Positions 15,783 through 24,789 of a stretch of 38,774 bases of DNA are shown piece after piece. Location of the stretch: positions 1 through 38,774 of the forward strand of contig JABDCW010000015.1 in the NCBI GenBank assembly GCA_013287905.1. The letters run 5' to 3'. Every line of letters starts with the position of its first letter. The stretch's first letter is position 1. Position numbers and translations under genes: made by a program. A model generated the notes under the pieces. The model saw only the letters and a list, made by a program, of their open reading frames with translations, was not told the DNA's origin and made no database searches. This DNA comes from Chlamydiota bacterium (lineage in GTDB: Bacteria > Chlamydiota > Chlamydiia > Chlamydiales > Parachlamydiaceae).

Positions 15783-16294
15783 ATACACCAGACGGTGAGA
15801 CAAAAAGCCCTGTTGTCCGCTCCCTTCCCACAAGGATCATTGCGATCGATTATGGACTTGCCAGATTGGGAGTGGCAATTTCTGATGAAAGAAAAATCAT
15901 TGCCTGTCCCATGACGACTGTCACCGCAGATAGAAAAAGCGAGTCGACAGCCATCAAGTTAATTCAAGAGCTCAATCAGCATGCAGCCTTGCATCGTTAT
16001 TCCATAGAAGCCATTGTTATCGGTCTTCCCCTGTTGATGAGTGGTAAAAAAGGCTTTTTTGCCGATGAAACCTTGCATTTCATCGAGTGTTTGCGCAAGC
16101 AAACGGCAACACCCATTATTACATGGGATGAGCGCCTTACCTCGGTGCAGGCAGAAAAATCCCTCCGGGAAGGCAACCTCTCCCGAAAAAAGCGTGCTAA
16201 ACGGGTCGACAGTGTAGCTGCGATCATTATTCTGCAAAATTATCTCGACAGTCTGGTCAGCCAGGCAAATAACCCACTTGTAACCAAAGAATAG
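15779..16294 (+). CDS. yqgF: YqgF/RuvX family RNase H-fold nuclease
   Basis: A 171-residue YqgF (RuvX) protein with an RNase H-like fold, linked in other bacteria to 16S rRNA 5'-end processing and proposed as a Holliday junction resolvase. Visible motifs: the first strand with catalytic Asp (IIAIDYGLARLGVAISD), the middle IEAIVIGLPLLMSG, the WDERLTS loop, and the C-terminal KRVDSVAAIIILQNYL containing the last acidic residue. The first ~20 residues are an extra Pro/Ser-rich lead not typical of the family, but the ATG overlapping the pyrG stop makes this start likely. The gene lies at the end of the operon, followed by a palindromic repeat. Confidence 0.95.
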   Translation: MNTPDGETKSPVVRSLPTRIIAIDYGLARLGVAISDERKIIACPMTTVTADRKSESTAIKLIQELNQHAALHRYSIEAIVIGLPLLMSGKKGFFADETLHFIECLRKQTATPIITWDERLTSVQAEKSLREGNLSRKKRAKRVDSVAAIIILQNYLDSLVSQANNPLVTKE

Positions 16295-16318
16295 TTTTCG
16301 TACATGTACCCCCATTCT

Positions 16319-16486
16319 ATTACCCATGGGTAGCAAAAACTTTTTTGAGCGTCATCTAAAATAAATTCAACACAAAGGCACGAAGTCTCAAAGAAACAAA
16401 GAAATTTTGCCGTCAGACCCTTTCCTCTTAGTGTCTTAGTGACTTTGTGCCTTTGTGTTGAATTCAGGTTTATGGGTAATAGCATA
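16319..16486. repeat. AACACAAAGGCACGAAG-type inverted repeat, copy 1
   Basis: Outer arms CTATTACCCAT (about 16317) and ATGGGTAATAG (about 16473); inner arms TTCAACACAAAGGCACGAAG (about 16366-16386) and the complementary CTTTGTGCCTTTGTGTTGAA (16443-16462). The middle contains AAGAAACAAAGAAATTTTG. A closely similar copy lies at 30950-31065. It sits between convergent yqgF and gnd and could end transcription from both. Confidence 0.85.
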
Positions 16487-16504
16487 GGGGCAGAGAACGT
16501 CCTC

Positions 16505-17956
16505 TCAAACTACATAAGAAGTAGAGCTGACATTACCTCCTGTTCCCGTCCAATTGGTATGAAAAAATTGGCCGCGAGGCTTATCTATCCGTTCGTAGGT
16601 ATGCGCCCCGAAATAATCGCGCTGGGCCTGCAATAAATTAGCCGGCAATTTTGCTGAGCGGTACCCATCATAAAAGGCTAACGCCGTACTAAAGCATGAA
16701 GAGGGTATCCCCATTTCTACTGCAAAGCAAATAGCTTTTCTCCAACCACTTTGAAGACGTTTTAACTCATTTTTGAAAAAGTCATCCAACAAAAGATTCT
16801 TCAGGTCATGCTGCTTATCGAAAGCTTCCTTGATCTTGATCAGGAAACGGCTTCTGATAATGCATCCGCCACGCCACATAAGGGCAATATCGCCAAATTT
16901 AAGTTTCCATCCATAGTCAATAGCGGCCTGACGCATTAACATAAACCCTTGGGCATAGCTAATGATTTTAGAAGCATATAATGCCTGCCTGATATTTTCG
17001 ATCATTTCTGCTTTATTGCCCTGAAAGGCAGCTAGCGGGCCGCTCAATACTTTGCCGGCCTCCTGTCTTTCCTGGTTCATCGCCGATAAACATCTGGCAA
17101 ATACAGCTTCGCTGATCAGTGTCAAAGGCATCCCTAAATCCAATGCATTGATTACACTCCATTTTCCGGTTCCTTTTTGCCCGGCTACATCTAAAATTTT
17201 GTCGACTAAAGGCTTGCCATCACTATCTTTCTTAGCAAAAATATGGCCGGTAATTTCGATCAGATAACTATCGAGGTCGCCGACATTCCATTGTTCAAAT
17301 ACCTGGCTCAATTCTTGTGTTTGCAACCCAAGACCTTTTTGCAATAAATGATAAGCTTCGCATATGAGCTGCATATCGCCATATTCAATACCATTGTGGA
17401 CCATTTTCACATAATGACCCGCCCCCTCTTCCCCAACCCAATTACAACAAGGTGAATTGTCTTCGGTTTTCGCAGAAATCCCCTGAAAAATATCTTTTAC
17501 GTGAGCCCAGCCCTCATAATTCCCTCCCGGCATAATGGATGGGCCATGCCTTGCCCCCTCTTCCCCTCCGGAAACTCCAGTGCCGATAAAAATAATCCCT
17601 TGTTTTTTTAATTCGTTGCAACGACGGTTCGTGTCGGTAAACAGGCTATTGCCCCCATCGATGATGATATCTCCTTTTTCCAGTAAAGGGAGGCACATAT
17701 CGATAAATTCATCGACAGGTTCACCAGCTTTTACCATGAGCATGACACGCCTTGGACGTTTCAGCATTCCAATAAATTCTTTTAAGGAATGGGCCCCGAT
17801 AATTTTTGTTCCTTTGGCAGAGCCGGCAAGAAAATCGTCCACTTTAGAAACTGTACGATTAAATACAGCTACTTTAAAGCCATGGTCATTCATATTGAGC
17901 ACCAAATTTTGCCCCATGACAGCTAAGCCGATCAGTCCAATATCTGCCTGTTCCAT
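16505..17956 (-). CDS. gnd: 6-phosphogluconate dehydrogenase, decarboxylating
   Basis: Oxidises 6-phosphogluconate to ribulose 5-phosphate and CO2 with NADP, the last step of the oxidative pentose phosphate branch. Length 483 aa is usual. The NADP-binding fold begins IGLIGLAVMGQNLVLNMNDHG, followed by NRTVSKVD. The substrate and catalytic segment GVSGGEEGARHGPSIMPGG is intact, as is GHYVKMVHNGIEYGDMQ with the catalytic Lys. The C-terminal tail LQAQRDYFGAHTYERID...FHTNWTGTGG is also typical. AAGGAG lies before the ATG and overlaps the end of dnaA (10-base gap), so it is probably co-transcribed behind dnaA. In C. trachomatis gnd is not next to dnaA, so this pairing is lineage-specific. Confidence 0.98.
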   Translation of the reverse strand: MEQADIGLIGLAVMGQNLVLNMNDHGFKVAVFNRTVSKVDDFLAGSAKGTKIIGAHSLKEFIGMLKRPRRVMLMVKAGEPVDEFIDMCLPLLEKGDIIIDGGNSLFTDTNRRCNELKKQGIIFIGTGVSGGEEGARHGPSIMPGGNYEGWAHVKDIFQGISAKTEDNSPCCNWVGEEGAGHYVKMVHNGIEYGDMQLICEAYHLLQKGLGLQTQELSQVFEQWNVGDLDSYLIEITGHIFAKKDSDGKPLVDKILDVAGQKGTGKWSVINALDLGMPLTLISEAVFARCLSAMNQERQEAGKVLSGPLAAFQGNKAEMIENIRQALYASKIISYAQGFMLMRQAAIDYGWKLKFGDIALMWRGGCIIRSRFLIKIKEAFDKQHDLKNLLLDDFFKNELKRLQSGWRKAICFAVEMGIPSSCFSTALAFYDGYRSAKLPANLLQAQRDYFGAHTYERIDKPRGQFFHTNWTGTGGNVSSTSYVV

Positions 17957-17966
17957 CGATCACTCC

Positions 17967-19316
17967 TTATTTTGAGGTAATTGTTCGTTCCACCATGATA
18001 ATTTGACGACGTAATAAATCGTCTTCTGTGATTTTTTTTTCTATGGTCTTGCAAGCGTGCAATATGGTTGAATGAGTTTTTCCAAAGGAAGCGCCAAGCA
18101 TTTGCAGTGATTCATTGATCCATTTCCAGGCAAGGTACATGGCAACCTGCCGGGGCAATGCGACATCTTTAGTACGCACTGATCCTTTAATATCGCTCAC
18201 CTTCACCTGGAAGACTGCCGCCACGCATTTAAGAATTTGCTCAACAGATATCGTAGGAGATGGGGCCTGCTGCAACATTTCCCGTAACGATTTTTCGACA
18301 AACTCCTGGGTAATGGAAATGTTCATGATCCTTGAATCGGCACTCAAACGGTTTACAGCCCCTTCGAGCTGACGCACGTTATTATATATATGCTCCGCTA
18401 TGTAAAATGCAATGTCGCTTGGAATATCCAACCCTCTTTGCTGCGCCTTATTTTGAATGATCGCCACCCGTGTCTCTAACTCGGGAACCCCGATATGAGC
18501 CACAAGCCCCCACTCCATACGGGCAATCATTCTTTCTGAGAGTTGAAGCTGCGATGGCGGTTTATCGCTCGTAATGACAATTTGCTTTTTATGATTGATC
18601 AAAGCTTCAAAAGTATTGCAAAATTCCTCTTCAAAATTCAAACGATTTTGAAGGAATTGAATATCGTCCACTAATAAGACATCGACATCGGAACGATAAA
18701 AACGTTTCATCCGGTCGATTGATTTATTGCGCAAACTATCGACTAACTCATTGATAAAGGCTTCAGTAGTGATGCATTGGACATTTAATTTTTTATTATT
18801 TTCCTGAATATAGTGTCCTATACTATGGAGAATGTGCGTTTTGCCAAGTCCAACCCCGCCATGAATGAATAACGGATTGTAGGAGCTGCCAGGACGGGCG
18901 GCAACACCAACGGCCGCCGATTTGACAAACTGGTTGGCAGAACCTTCGATAAAAGTTTCAAACCGGTAATTGGGATTTAATTTCATCGAAGAAGGGAATT
19001 GGATCAAATCGCTCTTCTGGCTTTGAGGTGGCAGGGGTACAACCGTTTGCGTTTGCTTTAATGGAGCTGCAACGACAAAATGAATCGCCGGCTCCCCATT
19101 GAGGTTCACAGGGAGAAATGCGCATAGATCTTTTTTGTAATTTGTCAATAGATATTCTTTGACAAAGATATTGGGCACCTCGAGAGTAATCTCGTCAGGA
19201 CTTGCAACTAACACCTTAATTGGCGCAAGCCAATTACCAAATGCCGTAGCAGAAGTATGGTTTTTTATATAATGAATAAATTGTGTCCATGCATCATGAG
19301 CTTCACAAACTGACAT
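17967..19316 (-). CDS. dnaA: Chromosomal replication initiator DnaA
   Basis: AAA+ protein that opens the replication origin. Started at 19316 it is 449 aa, the family's usual size, with AAAGGG upstream; a start at 19385 adds 23 residues and has no ribosome site. Domain I is residues ~1-85 ([25 protein letters not shown] split over the helices) and a Pro/Gln linker lies at ~88-110. The ATPase has Walker A GGVGLGKT (153-160) and Walker B LLVDD (~214-218), plus the sensor and arginine region. Domain IV carries the DNA-contact signature [11 protein letters not shown]...[16 protein letters not shown]. Chlamydiae commonly have two dnaA paralogs, and which one this is cannot be told. A near-consensus DnaA box (TTCTCCACA, 8 of 9) at 19398-19406 could allow autoregulation. 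Confidence 0.97.
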   Translation of the reverse strand: MSVCEAHDAWTQFIHYIKNHTSATAFGNWLAPIKVLVASPDEITLEVPNIFVKEYLLTNYKKDLCAFLPVNLNGEPAIHFVVAAPLKQTQTVVPLPPQSQKSDLIQFPSSMKLNPNYRFETFIEGSANQFVKSAAVGVAARPGSSYNPLFIHGGVGLGKTHILHSIGHYIQENNKKLNVQCITTEAFINELVDSLRNKSIDRMKRFYRSDVDVLLVDDIQFLQNRLNFEEEFCNTFEALINHKKQIVITSDKPPSQLQLSERMIARMEWGLVAHIGVPELETRVAIIQNKAQQRGLDIPSDIAFYIAEHIYNNVRQLEGAVNRLSADSRIMNISITQEFVEKSLREMLQQAPSPTISVEQILKCVAAVFQVKVSDIKGSVRTKDVALPRQVAMYLAWKWINESLQMLGASFGKTHSTILHACKTIEKKITEDDLLRRQIIMVERTITSK

Positions 19317-19539
19317 AGATTGCCCTTTTTGAGTTGAACTTAAAGCTGTAGCCTTTAAGTTATGAACATTGTTTCCACAGACCATTCAGAATCTGTATGT
19401 GGAGAAAATCTAACATGAGCGGCAATAGGGCGCAAGCAATTTGTTCTGATTTGATTAAAAAAATTATTTTCATTTTACAACTCTTGCAAAATGAAGAGGA
19501 TATGCATATCGTAAATAGACTTCTTGCATAATTCATTTC

Positions 19540-20132
19540 CTTGCCCGTGCCCGTGCTCTTGTCCGAACCATGTTCCTGTTTTTTATTATATGGACAATGG
19601 ACTTCATGGACGATAAGGATAATTTGTCCATCAAGTCCATGCCGCCCATGAAGTCCATATGAGACAATTGCAAAAGTCTTGATTACTCAGGGCTAGCAAA
19701 ACAATCAACGCAAAGGCGCAGAGGCGCAAAGACGCGAAGATAAAAACAGGCTCAAGAATTGGCTTCTAACGTATCTTAAGTTAAGCCGCTACTTAAAAGG
19801 CGATTTCAGAACGCTTTAAATCTCTTTAGCTCGCCTTTTAAGTAGCGGCTTAAAGCATCTCACTTTTATCGGGTTACCCGATAAAAGTGAATGGGTCAAA
19901 TCAAGCTATAAATTTCCTTATATACAGTCTTTATCGTTTTTATCGTTATATCGTTATAATCGTTGATCATGTCTGTGACGTATATCCTTGAAAGCTGTTT
20001 ATTTCTCTGCGTCTTTGCGCCTCTGCGCCTTTGCGTTGAATATTCTGCTAGCCCTGAGTAATCTAAGACTTTTGCAATTGTCTCATGCCGTCCATTGTCC
20101 ATAATACAAAACGGGCACGGGCAAGGGCACAG
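19540..20132. repeat. Nested palindromic element, copy 2, wrapped in GTGCCC arms
   Basis: Same parts as 5545-6085. Outer arms are GGACAATGGAC (19590-19600) and its complement (about 20091-20101), then GCAAAAGTC with CGCAAAGGCGCAGAGGCGC against the complementary stretch at 19995-20075. The centre has TAAGCCGCTACTT...AAGTAGCGGCTTA (19804-19874) and the TCACTTTTATCGGG hairpin (19879-19908). The centre is inverted relative to copy 1. A further outermost shell of GTGCCC-type hexamers lies at 19540-19566 and 20111-20130. No gene is seen in 19317-20163. Confidence 0.9.
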
Positions 20133-20163
20133 ACACAAAAACTACTTTTTTAGTTACAAGTGA

Positions 20164-20484
20164 TCAGCATTTAATGGCAGTCCAGGTCAAGTATCGCACT
20201 AATGCCACTTCTTGTTGCCTTCTAAACTCCCCTGTCTTGATGATGCTTTCGATTAAAGTCGTTTGAAATGATTTTTCTATCATATCATTACACCGCTCGA
20301 TTTTTCCCGAATGAGAAACTTCATAAGTTTCATTAAATGGGTAACTTGAAAATCGCAACTTTGCTTTTGTTGATTTTTTTAATACCACTTTATCACTTAC
20401 AATATTATACATATATAAACCTGCAGTAATAAGTATTTTAATTAACAAAACCGTGTTTTTACAATTAAAGCTTTTAAAACTCAT
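20164..20484 (-). CDS. Small hypothetical protein (uncertain)
   Basis: An open frame of 106 codons with an N-terminal hydrophobic segment (~12-27, VLLIKILITAGLYMYN) and a basic remainder. It could be a small exported or anchored protein. It fills the space between a nested palindrome and the AT-rich pgk leader, and the base composition is not obviously non-coding. Against it: no clear ribosome site, no recognised family, and a repeat-rich setting. Treat it as a possible gene only. Confidence 0.4.
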   Translation of the reverse strand: MSFKSFNCKNTVLLIKILITAGLYMYNIVSDKVVLKKSTKAKLRFSSYPFNETYEVSHSGKIERCNDMIEKSFQTTLIESIIKTGEFRRQQEVALVRYLTWTAIKC

Positions 20485-20597
20485 TTTACTAATAATTAAT
20501 TATTTTAAAAGTAAATTATTAAATAATTTTTTTGTTTTTTATAATATATTTATTTTTAAAGATTTATGTTATAAAAAAAATTACAAATAAAATAATA

Positions 20598-20627
20598 TTG
20601 ATTAATATTTACATAAACCGATATACC
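20598..20627 (+). promoter_or_regulatory. Possible pgk promoter
   Basis: TTGATT (20598-20603), 18-base spacer, TATACC (20622-20627), in a strongly AT-rich leader. AAGGAAG lies before the pgk ATG. Confidence 0.4.
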
Positions 20628-20666
20628 AAAATCTAAAATCTAATCATTACAAAGGAAGACTAAAAA

Positions 20667-21860
20667 ATGACCTCATTGAAAAATGTATCCCTGAAGGGAA
20701 AAAAAGTCCTGTTACGCGTTGATTTTAATGTGCCGTTGGATTCTCAGTGCCATATTACGGATGACACAAGGATCAAAGCTGCTCTACCTACTATCCGCCA
20801 TATCATCGGTCAAGGCGCCTCCGTAGTTTTGATGAGCCATTTAGGGCGCCCTAAGGGACAAAAGAATGCAAAATACTCGCTAAAACCATGTGCAGAGCAT
20901 CTATCTGAAATTTTAGGGAAAAAAGTACTCTTTGCACCGGACTGCATTGGAAAAGAAACAAAGGAACTTGTGGACAAGTTAAGCCCGGGAGAAGTGCTAT
21001 TATTGGAAAATTTGCGTTTTCACCCCGCAGAAGAGCATCCGGAAGATGATACGGCTTTTGCCGGGCAACTGGCATCTTATGGAGATATTTATGTAAATGA
21101 TGCTTTTGGCACAGCCCACAGGAAACATGCTTCGACCTATTTTGTTCCAACACTATTTTCAGGCAAGGCTTTTTCAGGGTTTTTAATGGAACGGGAGATC
21201 GAATATTTACACAACATCATTAAAAACCCTAAACGCCCCTTTTACGTTATTTTAGGAGGCTCTAAAATTTCTGACAAATGCGGGGTTATTGCAGCATTAA
21301 TGAAGATTGCCGATTATGTGCTTATTGGCGGCGGCATGACCTATACATTCCTCAAAGCGCAAGGAATTGCCATCGGTAACTCCATTCATGAAGATGCATT
21401 TTTGGAACAAGCGAGGCAACTGGAGCTTTTAAGTAAACTTCCGGGATATGGCCGGTTGATTTTGCCCGTCGATCTTTTGGTCGCTGATCATTTGTCTGAA
21501 AATGCTGCCACCCAAGTGGTCAGATCAACAGATGGCATTCCGGCGGGCTATGAAGGCGTTGATATCGGGCCTCGTACCATCGAATATTATACAGCTGAAC
21601 TAAGACAGGCAGCTACAATTTTTTGGAATGGTCCGGTAGGCGTCTTTGAGATCCCCCTCTTTGCAAAGGGGACGAACGCTTTAGCCGATGCGATGGCCCA
21701 CCTTTCTGCAATCACTATTGTGGGGGGCGGCGATTCTGTTGCCGCAATACAAGCCGCGGGTGTGGCAGACAAGATCACCCACCTGTCGACGGGAGGCGGA
21801 GCTTGTCTGGAATATATTGAATTTGGGTCTTTACCCGGTGTAGATGTTTTATACACATAG
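20667..21860 (+). CDS. pgk: Phosphoglycerate kinase
   Basis: Transfers phosphate from 1,3-bisphosphoglycerate to ADP, a glycolytic ATP-making step. It has 397 residues, a normal length. Typical segments appear in order: VLLRVDFNVPLD, VLMSHLGRPKG, LLLENLRFHPAEE, DAFGTAHRKHAS, VILGGSKISDKCGVI, GGGMTYTFLKAQG, FWNGPVGVFEIPLFAKGT, and the nucleotide-binding VGGGDSVAAIQAAG with THLSTGGGACLEY. All expected binding residues seem present. It has its own AT-rich promoter region and AAGGAAG ribosome site. A GTGCCC inverted repeat follows at once, so it is probably monocistronic. Confidence 0.98.
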   Translation: MTSLKNVSLKGKKVLLRVDFNVPLDSQCHITDDTRIKAALPTIRHIIGQGASVVLMSHLGRPKGQKNAKYSLKPCAEHLSEILGKKVLFAPDCIGKETKELVDKLSPGEVLLLENLRFHPAEEHPEDDTAFAGQLASYGDIYVNDAFGTAHRKHASTYFVPTLFSGKAFSGFLMEREIEYLHNIIKNPKRPFYVILGGSKISDKCGVIAALMKIADYVLIGGGMTYTFLKAQGIAIGNSIHEDAFLEQARQLELLSKLPGYGRLILPVDLLVADHLSENAATQVVRSTDGIPAGYEGVDIGPRTIEYYTAELRQAATIFWNGPVGVFEIPLFAKGTNALADAMAHLSAITIVGGGDSVAAIQAAGVADKITHLSTGGGACLEYIEFGSLPGVDVLYT

Positions 21861-21866
21861 TGAATG

Positions 21867-22078
21867 AAGAATTGGTTCCTCGCCCGTGCCCGTGAGCGTG
21901 CCCGTGCCCGTGCCCGTGCCCTTGCCCTTGCCCTTGCCCTTGCCCTTGCCCGTATTTATTGATCGTTTCCGAATTCATTTATCCTCCCATCATTACAGGG
22001 AAAATAATTAAATCGGAAAAGAGGAATAAATACGGGCACGGGCAGGGGCACGGGCACGGGCACGAAATCAATTCTTCA
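21867..22078. repeat. GTGCCC hexamer inverted-repeat element, copy A
   Basis: Outer arms GAAGAATTGG (21867) and its near complement (about 22069); inside are runs of CGTGCC/CTTGCC hexamers (21881-21951) against GGGCAC runs (22033-22064). A core with TTTCCGAATTC and AAATCGGAAA lies at the centre. Related copies are at 26388-26519 and 33288-33441. The left arm contains five consecutive CTTGCC units, likely length-variable. Nothing else is seen in 21861-22337. Confidence 0.88.
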
Positions 22079-22337
22079 GTAATGAGTGGTGAAAAAAGAA
22101 TAGACAGCATATCCATCTATCGATTAAAAACTAAATTAATGATAAGAATTTGGTTAGCTCTCGTGTTCTGAGGAAAACCGGATCCCAAACCCGCTCCTCG
22201 GGTCATTATCAGATTATTTAACTCCTGATTCTGTACAATCGGCGACTGAATAGTCTACAAGTAAAAGTACAGGGCAATCAGCTTAGCCGAAGTTGCCAGA
22301 ATCCAGGTTATTTCACAATATTATTTATGGAGTATCT

Positions 22338-23078
22338 ATGCTAAAACAACTCATGTCAGGATTGCTCTTAATTGCAGCACCTATGACTCTTGAGCTTTAT
22401 GCCGACCAATGTGCAGTCGAAGGAGTTAATTCCTTAAGCGAACCCTCATTGACCTTAAGGGACGGCCCATCATCAATAAAAGGACAAGAAGCGAGAAGAC
22501 GTTGCGATGATAGAAGAAAATGCCGTGATAAATGCAATGACAGATGCGAAAAAGCGCCTGAATGCTTCACTCCAGATGTTGCCTTTTTTTATCTCACTGA
22601 AAGCGATGTAAATACCGACGGTCCAATCACAATTGGTGTTGGCGACTCTATTTTCTGGCTTATCAATCGATTTACGATCAAGTCATCGGATATTTCTATA
22701 GGTGGTCCAGGATTTGTAGGGACTTCGAGTCCCAATATTGTATTCGTTAATTCCGGAATCTTTTTAATTACATACACAGTGTACGCAGGATCATTGACTC
22801 CGGCAGTATTTCCGCCAGATTCCTATACTATGCAACTGCAAATCAATGGCAGTGCTGTTGCCGGCAGCACATTCACAGCAACATTTCCTATCACTCTTAT
22901 AACACCGCCAGCTCTTGATAATCAGGAATTAGTCGGCCAGGTAATCACTTATGTTCCTGCTGGTGCAGCCCTTGAGTTAGTTAATGTAAGCAGCCGGGCA
23001 ATAGTGTCGGGAGTTAATGGAAATAATGGAAATTTTGCTAGCATCTCTATTGAAAAAGTAGCTGATTTTATCCAGTAG
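22338..23078 (+). CDS. Secreted protein with C1q/BclA-like jelly-roll domain, paralog 1
   Basis: A 246-residue protein from the ATG at 22338 (GGAG upstream; same MLKQ start as its neighbour; the frame runs further up to 22293 without support). Residues ~1-22 are a signal peptide (MLKQLMSGLLLIAAPMTLELYA). Residues ~55-80 are rich in Cys/Arg/Lys (RRRCDDRRKCRDKCNDRCE) and may form disulfides. Residues ~85-246 resemble the C1q/TNF-like trimeric jelly roll of BclA-type surface proteins: GIFLITYTVYAG, MQLQINGSAVAGS, ELVGQVITYVPAGAALELVN and a final strand FASISIEKV. Family assignment is by pattern only. It probably acts at the cell surface or outside, as a trimer with or alongside paralog 2. Confidence 0.8.
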   Translation: MLKQLMSGLLLIAAPMTLELYADQCAVEGVNSLSEPSLTLRDGPSSIKGQEARRRCDDRRKCRDKCNDRCEKAPECFTPDVAFFYLTESDVNTDGPITIGVGDSIFWLINRFTIKSSDISIGGPGFVGTSSPNIVFVNSGIFLITYTVYAGSLTPAVFPPDSYTMQLQINGSAVAGSTFTATFPITLITPPALDNQELVGQVITYVPAGAALELVNVSSRAIVSGVNGNNGNFASISIEKVADFIQ

Positions 23079-23138
23079 AAGAGGTAGTTAAATTTCATTG
23101 GAGAATTAATTTATTACAATACATTTAAAGGAGTGTCT

Positions 23139-23795
23139 ATGTTAAAACAAATCATGTTAGGAATGCTCGTAACCGGTGGCGTGCTTAGCGCAAACCCATG
23201 GACTGAGGATGATCTCTCTCATTTCAAAGGAATGGACGCAAAAAAATGCTGCGATTCTATCCCCACCCCCTGTTGTGAAAGGTCATCATCCCACCGGGAC
23301 CGGGAGGTCGCCTACTTTTATTTGACTCCAACCGATGCGGTGACTCCCGTTGCCAACAACAGTCCAATTACCTGGGTCGCCACACGATATACAGTAAAAT
23401 CCGATGGGATCAATGTAGGCGCCGTTTCCCCGGCTACTACAAGCCCGGATATCGTCTTCAGTGATGAGGGTATCTATTCAATCACCTATACAGTATTTGC
23501 AGGAACAACGATATTGACTACATTATCACCAGATTCCTTTACCATGGAGCTTCAGCTCAATGGCAGTTCAGTAGCAGGAAGCCGTTTTACCGCCACCCTG
23601 CCCCTGACGCTTACTGTTCCACCGACACTTGACGAACAAGAGTTAGTAGGCCAGGTGATCACCTATATTCCGGCCGGCGCCCAGCTCCAATTGGTAAATG
23701 TAAGCGGCTATTCTATTCAAACAGAGAACGAAGATGGAGGCAATGGCAATTTTGCCAGCATTGCTATCCGCAAAATCGCCAGATCTATCAATTAA
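23139..23795 (+). CDS. Secreted protein with C1q/BclA-like jelly-roll domain, paralog 2
   Basis: A 218-residue protein started at 23139 (AAAGGAG upstream), a tandem paralog of the gene ending at 23078. Signal peptide residues ~1-19 (MLKQIMLGMLVTGGVLSANP). A shorter Cys-containing segment follows (KKCCDSIPTPCCERSS, ~35-50) with two Cys-Cys pairs, unlike the spaced cysteines of paralog 1. The jelly roll is well matched: GIYSITYTVFAG, MELQLNGSSVAGS, ELVGQVITYIPAGAQLQLVN, NGNFASIAIRKI. The 60-base gap and similar leaders suggest a duplication with its own ribosome site and shared transcript. A strong hairpin follows. Confidence 0.8.
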   Translation: MLKQIMLGMLVTGGVLSANPWTEDDLSHFKGMDAKKCCDSIPTPCCERSSSHRDREVAYFYLTPTDAVTPVANNSPITWVATRYTVKSDGINVGAVSPATTSPDIVFSDEGIYSITYTVFAGTTILTTLSPDSFTMELQLNGSSVAGSRFTATLPLTLTVPPTLDEQELVGQVITYIPAGAQLQLVNVSGYSIQTENEDGGNGNFASIAIRKIARSIN

Positions 23796-23806
23796 TGAAT
23801 CCTCTT

Positions 23807-23833
23807 TAGGAAGGAGGACTCTCCTCCTTCCTA
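23807..23833 (+). terminator. Strong hairpin after the jelly-roll pair
   Basis: Perfect 12-bp stem TAGGAAGGAGGA / TCCTCCTTCCTA with a three-base loop, 11 bases after the stop. It is followed by AATTCTTAT rather than a full T-run. Likely terminator of the two-gene transcript. Confidence 0.75.
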
Positions 23834-23861
23834 ATTCTTATCGGATGAATCATCACAAAAA

Positions 23862-23889
23862 ACCAACTTTTGAATCACCTTCGGTATAC
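23862..23889. repeat. Solo end of the TATACCGAAGGTGG element
   Basis: CCAACTTTTGAATCACCTTCGGTATA matches one terminal arm of the elements at 32584-32747 and 37713-37877. No partner arm lies nearby, so this is a decayed or partial copy. Confidence 0.75.
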
Positions 23890-23897
23890 TATGGGTT

Positions 23898-24446
23898 TTA
23901 GCGCAGAAGATCGCGGCGAGCGTGGATCGCAAAAAAAACTGAGCTGACAAAAATATAAGCCCAGCCTACAATGTATTGACCAAACTTTGCTCCCCCATAC
24001 TGCGCAATTGTTTTCCCTGCCGCAGCAGCTACCATCGTAGTACCCTGAACTACGCCTGCTCCCATTCCCGCTGTAAATCCTAATATTGCATATTTTAACG
24101 CTCGAATAAGCTCTTCAGTCCCTCCGCAGTGAACAGCTGTAATAAGAGCAACAAGCAGCGCTGCACTTGCAATGGCCCAGCCTACAGGTGTGACCATAAT
24201 CCCTGTAATAGCCAAACCCGTTAATGCGCCAAGAGCTACGCCGCTTAATAAACTTAAAGCACGGATACCTGCTTTTTTCCAGTCGATATTTGACGATGCT
24301 TGTTTTATTTTTGAAAGAATTTCTTTGGGATTGGCAGGCTCTGCAACATGTTGTTCGCCCCCTGTTTGAACTTTTACTCCTCCTGATGGAGGAACATGAC
24401 TCATGCAGCGATAGGAAGGATTACCTGGCGAATGTGTGGATGGCAT
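23898..24446 (-). CDS. Hydrophobic hypothetical protein
   Basis: A 182-residue protein with a very good ribosome site (AAGGAGGTG). The first ~60 residues are soluble and Pro/Ser-rich with no signal peptide. Residues ~62-180 hold about four hydrophobic segments rich in Ala and Gly: ALSLLSGVALGALTGLAITG, TPVGWAIASAALLVALITAV, then YAILGFTAGMGAGVVQGTTM, and a last one at ~160-176. A cytosolic N-terminus followed by paired hydrophobic hairpins is the layout of chlamydial inclusion-membrane proteins, but no specific relative is recognised. It may instead be an ordinary inner-membrane protein. It lies tail to tail with the jelly-roll genes. Confidence 0.75.
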   Translation of the reverse strand: MPSTHSPGNPSYRCMSHVPPSGGVKVQTGGEQHVAEPANPKEILSKIKQASSNIDWKKAGIRALSLLSGVALGALTGLAITGIMVTPVGWAIASAALLVALITAVHCGGTEELIRALKYAILGFTAGMGAGVVQGTTMVAAAAGKTIAQYGGAKFGQYIVGWAYIFVSSVFFAIHARRDLLR

Positions 24447-24789
24447 AAAAACACCTCCTTATTTAAGTTTTTCCAGCATTTGTTCGGCATCTTTCTTATG
24501 AGTGAGCAAAAAAAAATATGGCCGGCGTCTTCCTGAGAACTCCTTTTAGGGCGTGTCATCAATTGCTAATTATAAATTAAAAGCTGAGCGATAACTTAAT
24601 AATAACAGTTAAAGTTATTTTTTACAAACAACCTAATATTGTCCTTAGCGTCCTTATTGTCCTTATTGTCCTTATTTTTTTACGCTGTTGATTGGATTGA
24701 TAAGAGCCAATTAGAGAGCGAAATGTGTGAAGAGCTAGATTAAGATCATGATCAAGATCAAGATATGCATGGGGCAAGGGCACGAAATT
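24447..24789. other. Intergenic stretch with short tandem repeats and an element fragment
   Basis: No gene seen. It holds four near-identical units of GTCCTTATT/GTCCTTAGC (about 24641-24678). At 24687-24764 there is an inverted partial copy of the element at 32874-33154 (TTGATTGGATTGATAAGAGCC and on, ending in GATCATGATCAAGATCAAGA). A GGGCAAGGGCACG scrap of the GTGCCC family follows at 24773-24785. Confidence 0.8.

Noticed and set aside
19317..19560. Replication origin beside dnaA
   Set aside because: Only one near-consensus DnaA box (8 of 9) and one weaker match were found; no cluster of boxes or convincing unwinding region.
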